Shown: positions 14,416 to 25,788 of the stretch, in pieces
How the letters are laid out: each line of letters begins with the position of its first letter
Numbering within the stretch: position 1 is the first letter of the stretch
From: Acanthaster planci
Taxonomy: Eukaryota > Echinodermata > Asteroidea > Valvatida > Acanthasteridae
DNA: 60,000 bases
Direction of reading: 5' to 3'
Assembly: GCF_001949145.1 (NCBI RefSeq)
Contig: NW_019091399.1
Coordinates: 256,859-316,858 of the forward strand
The notes under the pieces: model-generated
What the model was told of the DNA's origin: nothing
The model's input: the letters and a program-made list of their open reading frames with translations, nothing else
Databases searched by the model: none
Position numbers and translations under genes: made by a program

Positions 14416-14458
14416 TTATAACAAGGTAATTCGTAAAGTCCGAAGGACCTTGTTATAA
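14416..14458. repeat. Palindromic repeat (MITE-like remnant)
   Basis: Arms TTATAACAAGGT (14416-14427) and ACCTTGTTATAA (14447-14458) are perfectly complementary. A further 4-bp inner stem (TTCG/CGAA) follows a 2-nt mismatch, and the loop is 7 nt. The motif TATAACAAGG occurs again near 14342, so it looks like part of a dispersed family rather than a single chance palindrome. Confidence 0.6.
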
Positions 14459-15263
14459 CAGTGTTTCACTGTACATATTAAATTTAATCTGCAACCTCAA
14501 AATTTTAGGTACAGATGTACGTTAATGTTTATATAATTCATGAAAACATAATCTGTAAATGATACAGTTTATATTATGTTGGATATCATATAGGAATATC
14601 CAACAGCGATAGTTGCCTTCAGTGTGGATAAAATTAAAACTAAAAACGTTTGAAAAGAAATGAGTCATAATCTATCCCACCTATCCTCGGCCTTTACGAC
14701 CCTTCCAGAGATTTTGACTCTACCTCCCACTCAGCGCTATTACCAATTATCCTCCCTGTGTCGAATCCAGGCTACATGCGTTTGAGCTCGAGTACGGTTA
14801 TTGGGGGGGGGTTATAATTTCTCTATTTAGATTGTAATTTCAGTTATCTCGGCATGTACAAAACCGATTCACGTTGCATCCAGAATGTAACGAAGTTACT
14901 TGATATCCTAAGGCTTTATTCCATTCCAGCCTGGCGCACCCACTTTAAGGTATGCGCACATTTATGTCTCTACCAAATCACGCGTATCGGTGGCTTTGTT
15001 CTGGCTTGAGCAAAGAGATCCCAGATTTAAGCTCAGGTTTGTGTGCCAATACTAAATTCTATGACAATACAAAACGATACTTGATATATTCCAAATTCTA
15101 CGGCCAACTTCAGAAGTGCCGGTGGCCTGGAGGAAAGGCACGCAACACCTGTCCCCTAGACCCAAATTTGAATCCCAGAGGGGATTTTTTTTCTTCAAAT
15201 CTGTTAAGCCAAGTCTTTTAGATAAATATATTAAAAGTAGGTGCGTTCTTTGGGGACCCAAAC

Positions 15264-15325
15264 TGGGGTGGCGGTAAAAAAGATATTGCCTCCCAAGTGG
15301 ATGATCCCGGGTTCGAGTCACCAAG
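15264..15325 (+). repeat. tRNA-derived SINE-like module with pol III boxes
   Basis: A strong B-box match (GGTTCGAGTCA, 15310-15320) lies about 45 nt downstream of a weak A-box-like GGGTGGCGG. The spacing is tRNA-like but no full cloverleaf forms. A similar but weaker arrangement lies just upstream at 15120-15180. Together they suggest old tRNA-derived SINE heads rather than functional tRNA genes. Confidence 0.4.
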
Positions 15326-15474
15326 GTCAGCAATGACCGAAAGCAGGAAAGCCTGGCGTAGGTCGAAATCCCGTGGCGGTTGTCGAGGTTAACCAAATAA
15401 AATAAAATGGAAATTTTGCACTTTTATACTAGTAAATTAGAAGTAAAAATAGAAGTAAATTAACTTGTCCAAGG

Positions 15475-15545
15475 TAGGAATCGAACCCAAGACCTCCAAC
15501 ATGATCGTAAGACAGATTCCACATCCTAACCATTAGGCCAACACG
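15475..15545 (-). repeat. tRNA-derived SINE head or tRNA pseudogene
   Basis: Read on the minus strand there is an A-box-like TGGCCTAATGG (15540-15530) and a perfect B box GGTTCGATTCC (15487-15477). The start-to-start spacing is 53 nt, slightly longer than in a standard tRNA. The acceptor ends do not pair, so this is unlikely to be a functional tRNA. It lies within 200 bp of other tRNA-like modules in the opposite orientation. Confidence 0.5.
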
Positions 15546-17016
15546 CTCTCCTTAAACGTGTTTAACACTAATAAAGATTTCGCTTGAAACAACACAAACT
15601 TAAACTTAGTAAAATTGGCGCGCATGCGCTTTTCCTAAAGTCAGCTTCACGCTTGAGGCAAAGGCTGGGACAAGTTTGCGGGCATGCCCACTCGGTGTTT
15701 TGACGTAAAGCTCCTACTTAGCACGAAAGTTCTGATTATCAGGGAATTACTTATTCAGTAAACGTTGCTGATTGGAATAAACATACATTTAATTTCAAAA
15801 TGATTTCAGGGGGAGGAAGGTTCATGACATTTTTGAATTCCGACTTTTCTCGACAGTTACTTTTTATAATTCATCGTTGGCTGAGTCGTCCCAAACCGGA
15901 TGCAAACAGCACACAGTCAAACGTACATGGAGGCTGCAATTTGGGTGGGCCTACCTAGTCTGGCAAATATTCCAGCAATCAAGGGGTGCATCCAGTGATG
16001 GGGGATATAGGTTTAAGAGACGTTACAATGACACACAGCACCAGTCCAACATTTTCTTGGCAAAAATACAGTTTTAATCTCATTTATTTCTGTCAAGGTG
16101 GGATTCTGAACTATTCACATTATTTGTGGGAATCGTACATGAAATAAGCGTTCATAGATTTCGAACTTCGAAGCCTCTGTGCAAAAATTAAAAAGAAAAA
16201 AACAGGAACTTTGCGACAGGCATTTAGGTTTTCTTCAAACACAATAAAAATCTATGAGTTCTCCAGTAATTTTTGTAATAATTTTTTAAAAGCAGCAGCT
16301 TAATATTCCACTAGCAGTTCTAGATTCAACTGAATAATTAATGTTCATCTCTTGGAAATAAGACCATACTTAACACGTTAACAACGAATCAGTTCTAATT
16401 TTTTGGCCATATTCAAGGCAAAACCCATCTTTATACAAAGTACACTTACATATAGATTTCTGCCTGTTTCAAAACTTCAATTAACTAGGAAATTTGCATT
16501 GTAATGCACTAAACCACGAAGGTTGTCTTAGTCATTAAAGACAATATTTTACCCCATTCAGATATTTCAAATTTGAACATATTCCATCTAAGACTTTATA
16601 AATACAAAAATATTGGTTTTACCCTGTAATATCCTAAGAGATATGTCAAGCAATACCCAAAGTACAAAATGAAACATCTGAAAAGCATGTCCGTATTGGG
16701 ACTAAGTACAGTGTACTTGTTGAAATTGGAAAAAGAGAACAAAAAACAGCTAATAAACCTTTAAATAAGATGTTCCAATTCTGCAGTATTAGTTTTATCT
16801 GCAATGGATAATAGACTAAAGTACGTGTCAGAAAACTCGGAGTTTCAAAAAAATTCATGTATTTCACGATAACTTGTTTGAAATTACTGGAATATTTCCT
16901 TTTTCTTACTATTTTTACTGAATTCTGCACTAAGTTTAGTTTACACCTCACTGTGGATTCTGTGCATGGCATCTGTGAATCTGACACACCATCCAGTTAA
17001 AATTGCCTGTTTAAAG

Positions 17017-17022
17017 TTTATT
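17017..17022 (-). terminator. Poly(A) signal of FAM20B
   Basis: AATAAA on the minus strand, 81 nt after the FAM20B stop codon. It gives a short 3' UTR consistent with a compact gene. Confidence 0.6.
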
Positions 17023-17102
17023 GGAGCATGAGATTGACAGTACACGTACATGTATTTAGGTAAAAACCGTATGCATGATGTTGACATTAAAGGCGATATA
17101 CC

Positions 17103-19893
17103 TCATCTGAGCAAAACATAATCAGCTCCATGGTTGCTAAGACATTCCTGGATGGTTGCTATGACGGCTATGAGTCTACGATCCATTGCCTGAAGATGAA
17201 GCTCTGTCAAGATGGGAGCCAGAGGATCATGGGATAGCACTCTCCTCATCACATTGCTGAGGCGGCCATTTTGAAGAGAGAGGAGTTTATCCCAAGTAGC
17301 TTCTCGAATCCTAACAATCAGATCAGATTAAAAGAATGCTAAAGGTTTAAATGATGCCATTTTCAAAGCTACATTAATTTTTTGTTTTAAAAAAATTTTC
17401 AATTGTTTAGAAAATCACAGTGTTCAAAGTTTAGAAAATACACAAGTTCATTTCTGAAACACCTATTTGTCGTCAAGGAAACACAGAAACATTCCTAAAA
17501 GCTTATAAGATGAATTGAAAAAAGAGAAAGGCTTACTTGCAGCACTGATACAAGGGAGCTAGAATACTTCTCTCATCATGATGAGGATTACCAAAGCTGG
17601 GGAAAAAGAAAGTTACTATTGGTACAGACTAAACAAATCTTCAAACTTTCCCTCAAGAAACAAAATAATAACAATCAGCGTTGGCTGTTAGGGTAAATCT
17701 AGAAACTTTTTCAGATGCATATCTTACCGCCTTTCATAACACCTTCCAATTCTGCCCTCTTTTTGCCTTACCTTTTTGCACTGTCCATTAGAAGCAGCAT
17801 AGCTTGCTGTCCATCTGCTTCAAAGGTTTCATACTGATGCCTATCTGCATTTCCTATCAGATAATCAAAGGCTGCAGTGTCAAGAATATCAACAATGTGT
17901 TGATGCTTTTCCAGTGGATACTTCTCAAGGACGCCTTTGCAGTAGTTGTCGTCGTATTCCCACCTGTGGCAAAAATAATAAAAACATTTCCCAACTTCAG
18001 GAATGATACAACTTACTGTGTCAGCTCTTAAATCTGCTCCTTGGCTCAGAAAGCACATCCTCCAGAAAACTACAGACTTGTCTAAACTATGAGAACAAAA
18101 CCACACCATTGTAGGAGACTGCTACATGTACATAATGTCAATGCAATTTTCTCTATCTTTGAGCAAAGATCTCAATTTTCCACATCAACCCGTATGGCCA
18201 TGTTGCCTGTTGGTTAGAGAACCAGTACAAGTTTCCAGAGCAGCTGAACTACACGTGGGTTTAGAGAAGAAGTCTCAACCTACTGTGCTTTCTTGTTTTC
18301 CTTGTAGGTCCTGGACCATGGATGATGCCACTTCTTGAGTTTCTTGTTTTTCGGCAACCACAAAGTCACTGACCCTTCCATTATGTCATTCTCATCGGCA
18401 CAGGCTGGCTCCCCTGGATTGCAGTAGTAGCACTTACCATAGAAACAAGTCTGGTTTCCTGACAAAAAGAGAAGGGTACAAATGTGTCTCAATCCAGCTG
18501 GAATCTACAAGATTAACCAAGGTCATTTCTCCTATAGTATGATATTAATCAGAGCAATTATTGCTTCAAAGTTTTGCTGTTAGTGGATTCTATTGGAGTT
18601 AGAATCTATCTCTGCTCACCCTGATTCACAAATGTATCCAGCAGACTCTGTGATGCCACTGGCATAACTTCTGACCGTAGATTCACTCGTCTTCCCACGA
18701 CAATGGGAGCTCTATGAAAACCTAAAACCCTGTTCAGAAAAACAGCAATCACATGACATCGAACTCAAAACATCGTTTCTATATAAAGTAACACACACAG
18801 TACTCCAGTCCTGGATCAATCAAATTCTATCAAAACCAGATGTTACACTTTGGTAGATTTTAAAAGTATACTATTTAAATCTATGCATAGGAGTATAAGT
18901 AATTATGCAACTCCCATTTTTCAATTGCTTGTTTGCAGGTCTCTTATATCCAAATCTTTAAGAATAACTCCCGATCTGTAAACTACATTATTGAATTGTC
19001 CATAGACCCCTTACCTATCTAGATGGAATGCTGCGATCTCGCCTGTGTGTCTATCATATCCTGCATATGGCGTCCCTTCGACAATATAATCTCTCTTGTA
19101 TCTAATGGGACATTTTCAAAAGCACAAGGCAAATTTCAGAGCAGTTTTCAGAATGCAGAAATTTGATACATTTATAAATTTGAAAAGACAAAAAACTGTC
19201 ATAAAATCAGGCACATGTATAAAGCAGACCGTTTCCAAGACTTTTGTGTCATCCATTGCTTCCCCTGCTTCAGTGTAGAGTCACATACTAACCTTCCTGG
19301 TTTGAAGACAACCCATTGTCTTCCAGATAACTCCAGTCGCGCCTTTAGCTGGGTGCCTTTATAGCCGATGTCGGCCTTAATGATAGGTCTAGTTGCTATA
19401 GCATTCATAACCACTCCCAAATCAGGATTGTCCGGAGGTGTAATTTGCCTGGAGTTTACCCAACTCCCAGCTAAGTTCCATAGCGCACCTGGGGTTCCGA
19501 AACCCTCTGCTAAGTCGTGAGGTATAAGATCTGACTCCAAATCTAACAATGCTTTAGTGTCAACATTTTGCCATCCAGAACATCAATCTGACTAAATGTT
19601 AGGTTTTTGGTTTCAATGAAACCTTTTCGTGCATCTCGAAGTTGCCTTTCAATCTTATTTTCTTCTTCATCTTCGGAGGGATTCTCGTTGACATCCACAA
19701 TTTTAATTCTGGGTAGTTTGGACAAGTGCTTAGCCCCACTCGGGGCAAATTTCAGTTGATTGGCTCCGCGTTTGGAAGCATGGTAGCTATTTTTCTGACT
19801 TCCTGAAGGAGATGGGGTATACATGATAATCACCAGCCATGTCAAGATAAAGACAGAGGCTACTATGAAAATTCTCCTTCGTTTGAACCACAT
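17103..19893 (-). CDS. FAM20B: FAM20B, glycosaminoglycan xylosylkinase
   Basis: FAM20B phosphorylates the xylose of the proteoglycan linkage tetrasaccharide in the Golgi, which promotes glycosaminoglycan chain extension. Coding segments on the minus strand are 19893-19293 (with an internal frame break), 19101-19015, 18729-18620, 18458-18284, 17963-17772, 17596-17537 and 17310-17103, joined by GT-AG introns in agreeing phases. The N-terminus is a type II signal anchor (basic MWFKRRR, then a hydrophobic core to VIIMY). Family signatures follow: [15 protein letters not shown] (nucleotide-binding side, with the conserved Lys), [64 protein letters not shown] (catalytic Asp) and [13 protein letters not shown] (metal-binding, DFG-like), then [13 protein letters not shown]. 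Length is about 453-477 residues against 409 in human; the extra is in the acidic stem after the anchor. The frame changes between 19585 and 19545. A 71-bp intron (19622-19552, phase 1) would repair it, but its acceptor lacks a pyrimidine tract, so a 1-nt indel is equally possible. Paralogues FAM20A/C fit less well. Confidence 0.95.
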
Positions 19894-21400
19894 CCTGTGA
19901 TCTAGCAGAACATCTTTCTTTCACTAATACTGGTTCCTCTTCACTAACGGTGTGGATTTACTGTGTTCACATTTCACCGTGGCTCTTTTAGTCTCAAGCT
20001 GTAACTGTCTTCACTAATCGCTATCTGAAAGAACGCAATGAACGAACCAGAAATTATTAATGCCATCATGCCTTTGGTTTATTTCCCACTTTGTAAATGA
20101 GTGTAAACAGATTAAAAATTCCCTCTTGCATTTCAGAAAAGAGATTCTTGAGTAGTCACATGTCAGATATCCATTCTTACGTATGTTAAAAATGACTGAT
20201 TTTATTCTTTTTCAAGTGAGAGACATTCTTACTGTACAAAATCCAGCATTCACAATGCAATCAAAACGGTTATCAGGATAATTTGCAAATACAATGTAAC
20301 GCAAAAAACATTAATAAATTCACAATTTTTCAGTATAAGCAGTATATTTGTGAAATTTCTAAAAAGAAAAACCATCAAAAGCAGGCAACACACAAAAAAA
20401 AAGAAAATAAAAAAGGAAAATGTACCTGCAACTGCACGAGCTTGAAATTTGCTAAATTAACGTTCGGCCCAACGACAAGCAGTGTGCATGATGCTCGTGA
20501 CGAGGTGAACATCAAGTTGGTGAGCTTTGGTAGCGGATATCAACATAGAGCCAGCTCTACTTATTTCCACCAGTCCCTCCAATTATTCAACCACAGCACA
20601 CATAGCTTTGGAATACGCAATTTTCCACAAAAGACTACTGAAACGACTTTGCAAAATATTGAAATAGTTCGCCATCACCGTTAGATCAAACCGTAGGCCA
20701 ACACAACACTTTTTTGCAGTCACAACTGAACCGGTCAACTTCAACAGCGCCCTCAAGTCTTTCATAGGACGATCGACATCGCCATCTTATGATGGGAAAA
20801 CGGACTTAAATTTAGTTTCAGTACCATTTCAATTTCAATTTCACTTTATTTCTTCACTACGAATACAAAAATAAACAAATACATGTAACATGTACAATGC
20901 ACAGTTACAACAGTCAGGGGAAGTGCTATAAAGTTCCTTGTCGAGTGCGGGATACCTGGTAGCATAATTATCAACAAAACATGAAAAACCTTAGACTAAG
21001 ATTAAACCTGTGAAGGAGGATGACAAATAAATCAGAATTATTTTCGTTATATATAAAATCAGAATTAAATAGAAATTTTGAGTACCAACTAGTGTAAATA
21101 ATATTTAAATAACAAAGTAGATAATAATGGAGTGATGAGTGCAGAAATGAGATAAAACTAATGAACTAACAGGCATGATGGGTATACAATTTGTCACAAC
21201 ATTAAAAAAAGTTAATTAATTAACCAAAAAAAAAACTCAATCACAGAACGTAAGTCACTGTAACACCTGAATGGATGGTTTAATATATTACAGAAGAAGC
21301 AATCTGCGAATTTTCTTTTCGAATCACTCCTGTGGCTGTGACCGTATCGGATAGTCTTTGTCCGCCCCCTTCCTGTCCAAGCATTACACTGTTCATTAGT
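19894..21400. other. FAM20B 5' flank and intergenic region
   Basis: This interval probably holds the FAM20B 5' UTR and promoter. A good acceptor (TTCTTTCAG, minus strand) at 20025 would start a 5' UTR exon at 20024. A YY1-like element (minus AAGATGGCG, near 20780) may mark the transcription start. From about 20830 to 21330 the sequence is AT-rich, with a direct repeat of CAATTT and minus-strand AATAAA at 20850-20845, resembling the tail of an old retroelement; it may also contain the 3' end of the neighbouring small gene. No coding frame is supported. Confidence 0.4.
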
Positions 21401-22141
21401 TCACAACCTCCATACAATGAGTTGTTTCAGTCTAGCTTCAGGCAGAAAGTCTTGCACCAACTGACCCCCGGACAAGCCTACATGAGTCGGAGGTAGGTAG
21501 TGAAACACCAAACCAATCCTGAAAAAAGGGAAAATCATCATGCCGTTTTGATAATGAGCACTTCCTCAGTAGGCCTACTGCCGTAAGGGAGGATTCCTTT
21601 ATTCACTTGAGTACCGGGTATAACAAAATATAAAGAACTTTACCTATCTGTCCGAATGCCAAGTTCCTTTGACGTACATTCGAAGATGATTCCGGAGATT
21701 TGTTTGTTCTCAACATCATCAATGAATGCTCCGTGAAGCTGGATCAACATAATTGGATCTGAACGATTTATTCCCGGAACGGAAGCCGCTCCGTCACCAA
21801 CGAACATCAGCACTCCTGTTTTCACCTTCATTGTCATTGGCTAGACAGAAATAAATAAGAAATCATAACATTAACTCAGTTAATTGTTGATTTCATCGGC
21901 CCGACGTTATGTTCATGTTCGGGTCTACTAATTTTGACAAACTAGCACATTATAGTACGTCACGTTTCATGACAGGAGTTTTCCCGCCTTGCCATATCTA
22001 TCTTTCTTATGAGCACGGCTAGGCTAGATCCTCAGTTTGACCTACCTTTCCAATCTGATGTGATATAATTCCACGAAGTTGAAGCACAAACTCTTTATTA
22101 ATATCTGTCATGTTGGTTTGTATGTCACACAGCAGCATCAT
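21401..22141 (-). CDS. Unrecognised 136-aa protein, three exons
   Basis: Exons on the minus strand are 22141-22046, 21840-21644 and 21518-21401. Introns are GT-AG with agreeing phases (0 and 2), pyrimidine-rich acceptors (TTTCTGTCTAG and CCCTTTTTTCAG), and a total of 411 nt including TGA. The predicted protein starts MMLLCDIQ, has no signal peptide or membrane span, and alternates short hydrophobic strands (TGVLMFVG, PIMLIQLHGAF, ISGIIFEC, GLVFHYLPP), which would suit a small all-beta or mixed fold. I do not recognise the family. Support is structural only: consistent splice phases, a coding-like composition and a head-to-head position next to TARDBP. A second ATG directly follows the first. 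A chance assembly is unlikely but possible. Confidence 0.65.
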
Positions 22142-22660
22142 GTCCTATTTGAAGTCACTGATCAATTTGAATATTCTTGACTTAATTTTATAAACAAAGT
22201 GAAAAACTCGGAAAGAGGTTTCAATTATGTTACTGAAAAAAAATTAAGCTACACCATCCGTCACAATGAAAGCGCGATAAAGATATGAATTGGTTTGTAA
22301 ATTCTGCGGGTAGTAGGCCCGGGCTTTTCGCCGACTCGGAATGCTTGTGAATGGAGCATCCATCAAAATCAACATTAGAGATGTTCTCTAACTTTGTAGA
22401 CAAGAAAAGGCACACCGGTCATTTAGTCGAGCGCCCTCAACAAAAATTAAGTCTGGCACCCTGTTCAGCAGAATCATGTAACGTAAATCCATCTGAGTTT
22501 TACCCAACTACCGAAATGGGCTAAAGAAATGAGTGGATTCGGTGAGTGAAATATTGGAAAAGTTACAATTTCTTCTTCTTGAGTCTTTCTTTTTCTGCCC
22601 CGAATGGTGAGGATATATCACACAGGCTTATAGTATCCCTAGGTGAACAGACTTAAAGAC
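22142..22660. promoter_or_regulatory. Putative bidirectional promoter between the 136-aa gene and TARDBP
   Basis: The two start codons are 519 bp apart in head-to-head orientation, so both genes are probably driven from this interval. On the TARDBP side a plausible 101-bp 5' UTR intron lies at 22542-22642 (donor G|GTGAGTG, acceptor CCCTAG). Splicing it would place an ATG at 22529 in a nine-codon upstream frame that ends at a TAA just before the TARDBP start. No TATA box is evident. Confidence 0.5.
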
Positions 22661-25600
22661 ATGGCGGCGTATATCCGTGTCGTTGAGGACGAGTCCGATC
22701 CTGAAGTGATAGAGTTACCGGTTGAGCCGGACGGCACAATGTTGCTGAGTACGCTGACCGCGCAGTTTCCGTGCGCCTCCGGGCTGAAGTACCGTAACCC
22801 AGGCACACGAAGTCTGAGAGGACTACGGGTCGTGGAAGGAAGAATACAACCACCGGATGATGTATGGGGAGACCATCTTTACATAGCAGTCTTCCCTAAA
22901 GGTAATGCTCTACTCTCCAAAGCTCAATTGACAACCGTCGTGTCCGTGTAAATAATTGAAACATTTAAAATAAGAAAACTGAAATCAGTATAGAAGGTTC
23001 AAGAAGGGCCTACCACTATATATATGTAGGCCAGTGCCTAGCCTAAACTTTGAACATGTTTTATACTCTTGAGTTGAAGAATAAAGTTGTCAACTATATA
23101 CATTTATGTATGCATGTCAGTATCAATACTGATTTTAGTTATTATGTAATACAATAGCAATGTTTAATATTGATTTGCACCAGGCATGCTGAGTGTTACA
23201 ACAAAATTATTTGTATATTTCATAAAGGGTCACAGGTCTTAAATTTTAATATGCAATATAGAGAACTGCCGTTGTTTATTTAGTTTACAGGCATGACAGG
23301 CTAACAACATTCAAAATCCAAATTTAATTCTGAATTCTGTTTTTGCATTTTCGAATTCTCTTTCTTTTACTCACAGATAACAAGCGCAAAGGAGATGACA
23401 GTAGTGAGAACAATTCTGCTAAAACCCGTCGTGTAGAAAATAAAACTGTTGACCTCATTGTACTAGGCTTAGCATGGAAGACAACAGTAGCTAGCATGAG
23501 GGAATACTTTGAGAAGAATTTTGGTGAAGTTCTCATGTGTGAGGTATGTAAAATGAAAAACTACATAATGGATACATTTGATGCCAAGGACAGGGGAAAA
23601 GAGGTTTGGAGCATTAGCCTAAACTAAGTACCAATCCCTACAATGTACCGAACCTTTCACCATGCACACTGTTGTGTTTTTCTGCTGAAGTCTGCGGATT
23701 CAGTCAGTGTCAGACCAACCAATTGCTTATGCATGTACTTGATCTGTTTACGCTGCAAGGATTCCTACACAAGTAAGCAATGTATCTATTTTTTCCTTGT
23801 TTTATGTTTTATTCCAGATCAAAAAGAACTTGGAAAACCAATCCAAAGGCTTTGGTTTTGTGAGATTCAAAGATTACAAAGTACAGTGCTCAGTGGTATC
23901 CCAGAGACACAACATTGATGGCAGATACTGTGATGTCAAAATACCTGATTCAAAGGTAATTAATGAATTGGAAGAATTCAGTGCTGACATGTATGCACAT
24001 TTACTTGAGTAGTCTCTATACCTGTGTAACCTGTCGCATATTTTAGCCGATAATAAAATCGATACAAGTCAATGCAGATTAAAGTTCTTAAGTTTCTTGT
24101 GAACATGGATGTTATGTTCATTACGAAGATCACCATCAACTCTTTCGCACATGTGCTGTGCATCTCTTCACTATCACCAATATTATCATCACAACTATGA
24201 CTTAAATCATTTCTGATTATTGCTGCCACTTCCTTTAACAGATATGCATGACAAAGTCTTGGCATTGTTGTCATTGTAGAATTCCCAAGACTCCAAAAAG
24301 ATGTTTGTGGGTCGTATGCCACAAGACATGACCAAAGAGGACTTGTACAACTACTTCTCTAAGTACGGTGAAGTTACAGATGTCTACATTCCAAAGCCCT
24401 ATCGCTGTTTTGGCTTTGTGACATTCTTGAGGTCTGATGTAGCATCGGTTGTTGCCAGTGAAGACCACATTTATAAGGTATGTGGACATTCATTTCTACT
24501 CTTATTCTACTTATTGTGACATGCACTCTTAGAAGTATCCCGATTTGGGTAAGTTTCATGCTGTTGCTAATAAAAACAGTTTGCCTAGCACAGTACTATT
24601 TGGCTTAGCAAAAACTAGTTACCATCAACAATGTCACAATGATGTTCGTTAACCTTTTCCGTCCCTTGCTGTTGCATTTTGTAGGGTGCAAGTCTACAAG
24701 TGAATCGCGCTGAGCCTAAGAATCCCAAGATTAGAATGCAAGGAGACGACCATTATTCTGGCTATGGGTACGGAGGAGGGGGAGGTAAGTAACCAGCTGG
24801 GTACCCCATAGCACCTTATGGGCTCTACCCATGTTAAGGGTAACGTAAGGGGAAAGGTACATGTAGGTAAACCCACAGGTTACCTGAATACAGCTTATGG
24901 AATGTACTCACGGACTGGTACATTACACAGAGGTACCAACAGGGTGTACCCCTTTGTGCAGTCACAGCACTTGGTGTACTGAGGATACGGGTGTGCCTAG
25001 GAGGGCATAGCAGGTCTTGTACCCAGAATCATCCACTTCCAAGGTGGTTGTACTCCCTTAATGTTTTAGGTTTTTTTGGTTTTTAGAAGCTCCTGTAATT
25101 TGGGATCTCTTTTGTTTTTTCTTGTCAAGGCTATTCAGACCAAGGCAGATACTACTCCCGAGGGGATTACTCACAGAGTGGGCGTGGTCGAGGACGAGGG
25201 GGCGGCAAAATTGGAACGAGAGGAGGAGACGGGTACCGAGACAGAGACCAAGGTAGTATAGGGGGACCAGGGAATCAGGTAAATACATGTACGTCCAACG
25301 TTGGTGGGGGGATGGGTGGGGGTATGGGCGGGGGTATGGGAGGTGGTATGGGGGGCGGTATGGGAGGTGGTATGGGCGGTAACCCAGGCGGGCAGGGTCC
25401 TGGACAGATGGGGAATTTCCCCTGGAACCAAGCAATGCTTGCGGCGCTCAGCCAAGCAGGCTGGGGCATGATGAGCAACATGCTGGCTCAAGGCATGCAG
25501 CAGGGCATACAGCAACAGCAGCAGCAACAGCAGCAACAGCAGCAGCAAGGCAACCAGCAACCTCAGCAGCAACCCCAGCAGCAATCGCAGCAGTCACAGG

Positions 25601-25788
25601 TGGCTATGTCACAAGGCAGTCAATCATCGCAGGTGTCTAACCCAGTCATGCAGACACCAAACAGTAGCGGGGGATATGGATCAGGGCAGCAATCCTTAGG
25701 ATGGGGGTCTGGCCAGTCTAGTGTAGGGGAAACAGGAAGTCCTGGGTATCTAATGGGAGAGAGTAAAAGTGGAGGCAGTGGCTGGTAG
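22661..25788 (+). CDS. TARDBP: TDP-43, TAR DNA-binding protein 43, 500 aa
   Basis: TDP-43 is a nuclear RNA-binding protein that binds UG-rich RNA, represses cryptic exons and controls its own mRNA. Coding exons are 22661-22901, 23377-23543, 23818-23955, 24280-24477, 24685-24784 and 25130-25788, all GT-AG with matching phases, totalling 1503 nt. Domains are in vertebrate order. The N-terminal oligomerisation domain is residues 1-80 ([22 protein letters not shown]). A bipartite nuclear signal spans about 83-100 (KRK, then KTRR). RRM1 runs about 106-178 (RNP2 LIVLGL, RNP1 KGFGFVRF) and RRM2 about 190-258 (MFVGRM; FGFVTF). An RGG-type Gly/Arg stretch follows, then a prion-like tail. The tail keeps the helical segment ([18 protein letters not shown], compare vertebrate AMMAAAQAALQSSWGMM) and ends GSGW. 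It is longer than human (414 aa) because of six GGGM units and a 13-Gln run. I chose ATG 22661 because the protein aligns from its first residues; the upstream in-frame codon at 22643 is only a GTG. Confidence 0.97.
25303..25374 (+). repeat. GGGM-coding 12-bp repeat in TARDBP
   Basis: Six tandem 12-bp units encode Gly-Gly-Gly-Met in the prion-like tail of TDP-43. The third bases vary between units, so the array is not a fresh expansion. The coding strand is dense in G runs and could form a quadruplex. A CAG|GTAAAT donor-like site lies just upstream at 25278/25279. Confidence 0.9.
25510..25548 (+). repeat. Polyglutamine tract in TARDBP
   Basis: Thirteen consecutive Gln codons, mixed CAG and CAA, followed by further Gln-rich PQQQ and SQQ units up to about 25600. 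It lies directly after the conserved helical segment of the prion-like domain. Human TDP-43 is Gln/Asn-rich here but has no uninterrupted run of this length. Confidence 0.95.

Larger units (their letters stand above)
12611..17016. other. Intergenic region between the ApeC gene and FAM20B
   Basis: This AT-rich interval has no supported protein gene. It contains a palindromic repeat (14416-14458), a poly-G run near 14803-14812, and tRNA-like modules at 15.1-15.55 kb, described separately. The 113-residue minus frame at 16987-16646 lies downstream of the FAM20B stop and its likely poly(A) signal and has no domain features; I treat it as non-coding. Confidence 0.5.

Noticed and set aside
15052-15396. 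114-residue minus-strand frame
   Set aside because: It runs through the SINE-like modules and reflects repeat sequence rather than a gene.
15475-15545. Functional tRNA gene on the minus strand
   Set aside because: The B box is perfect but the acceptor ends do not pair and no clear anticodon arm forms.
16646-16987. 113-residue minus-strand frame
   Set aside because: It lies downstream of the FAM20B stop and poly(A) signal, with no domain or start context.
20283-20684. 133-residue plus-strand frame near the FAM20B promoter
   Set aside because: It is Lys/Asn/Gln-rich low-complexity sequence from an A-rich region with no coding features.
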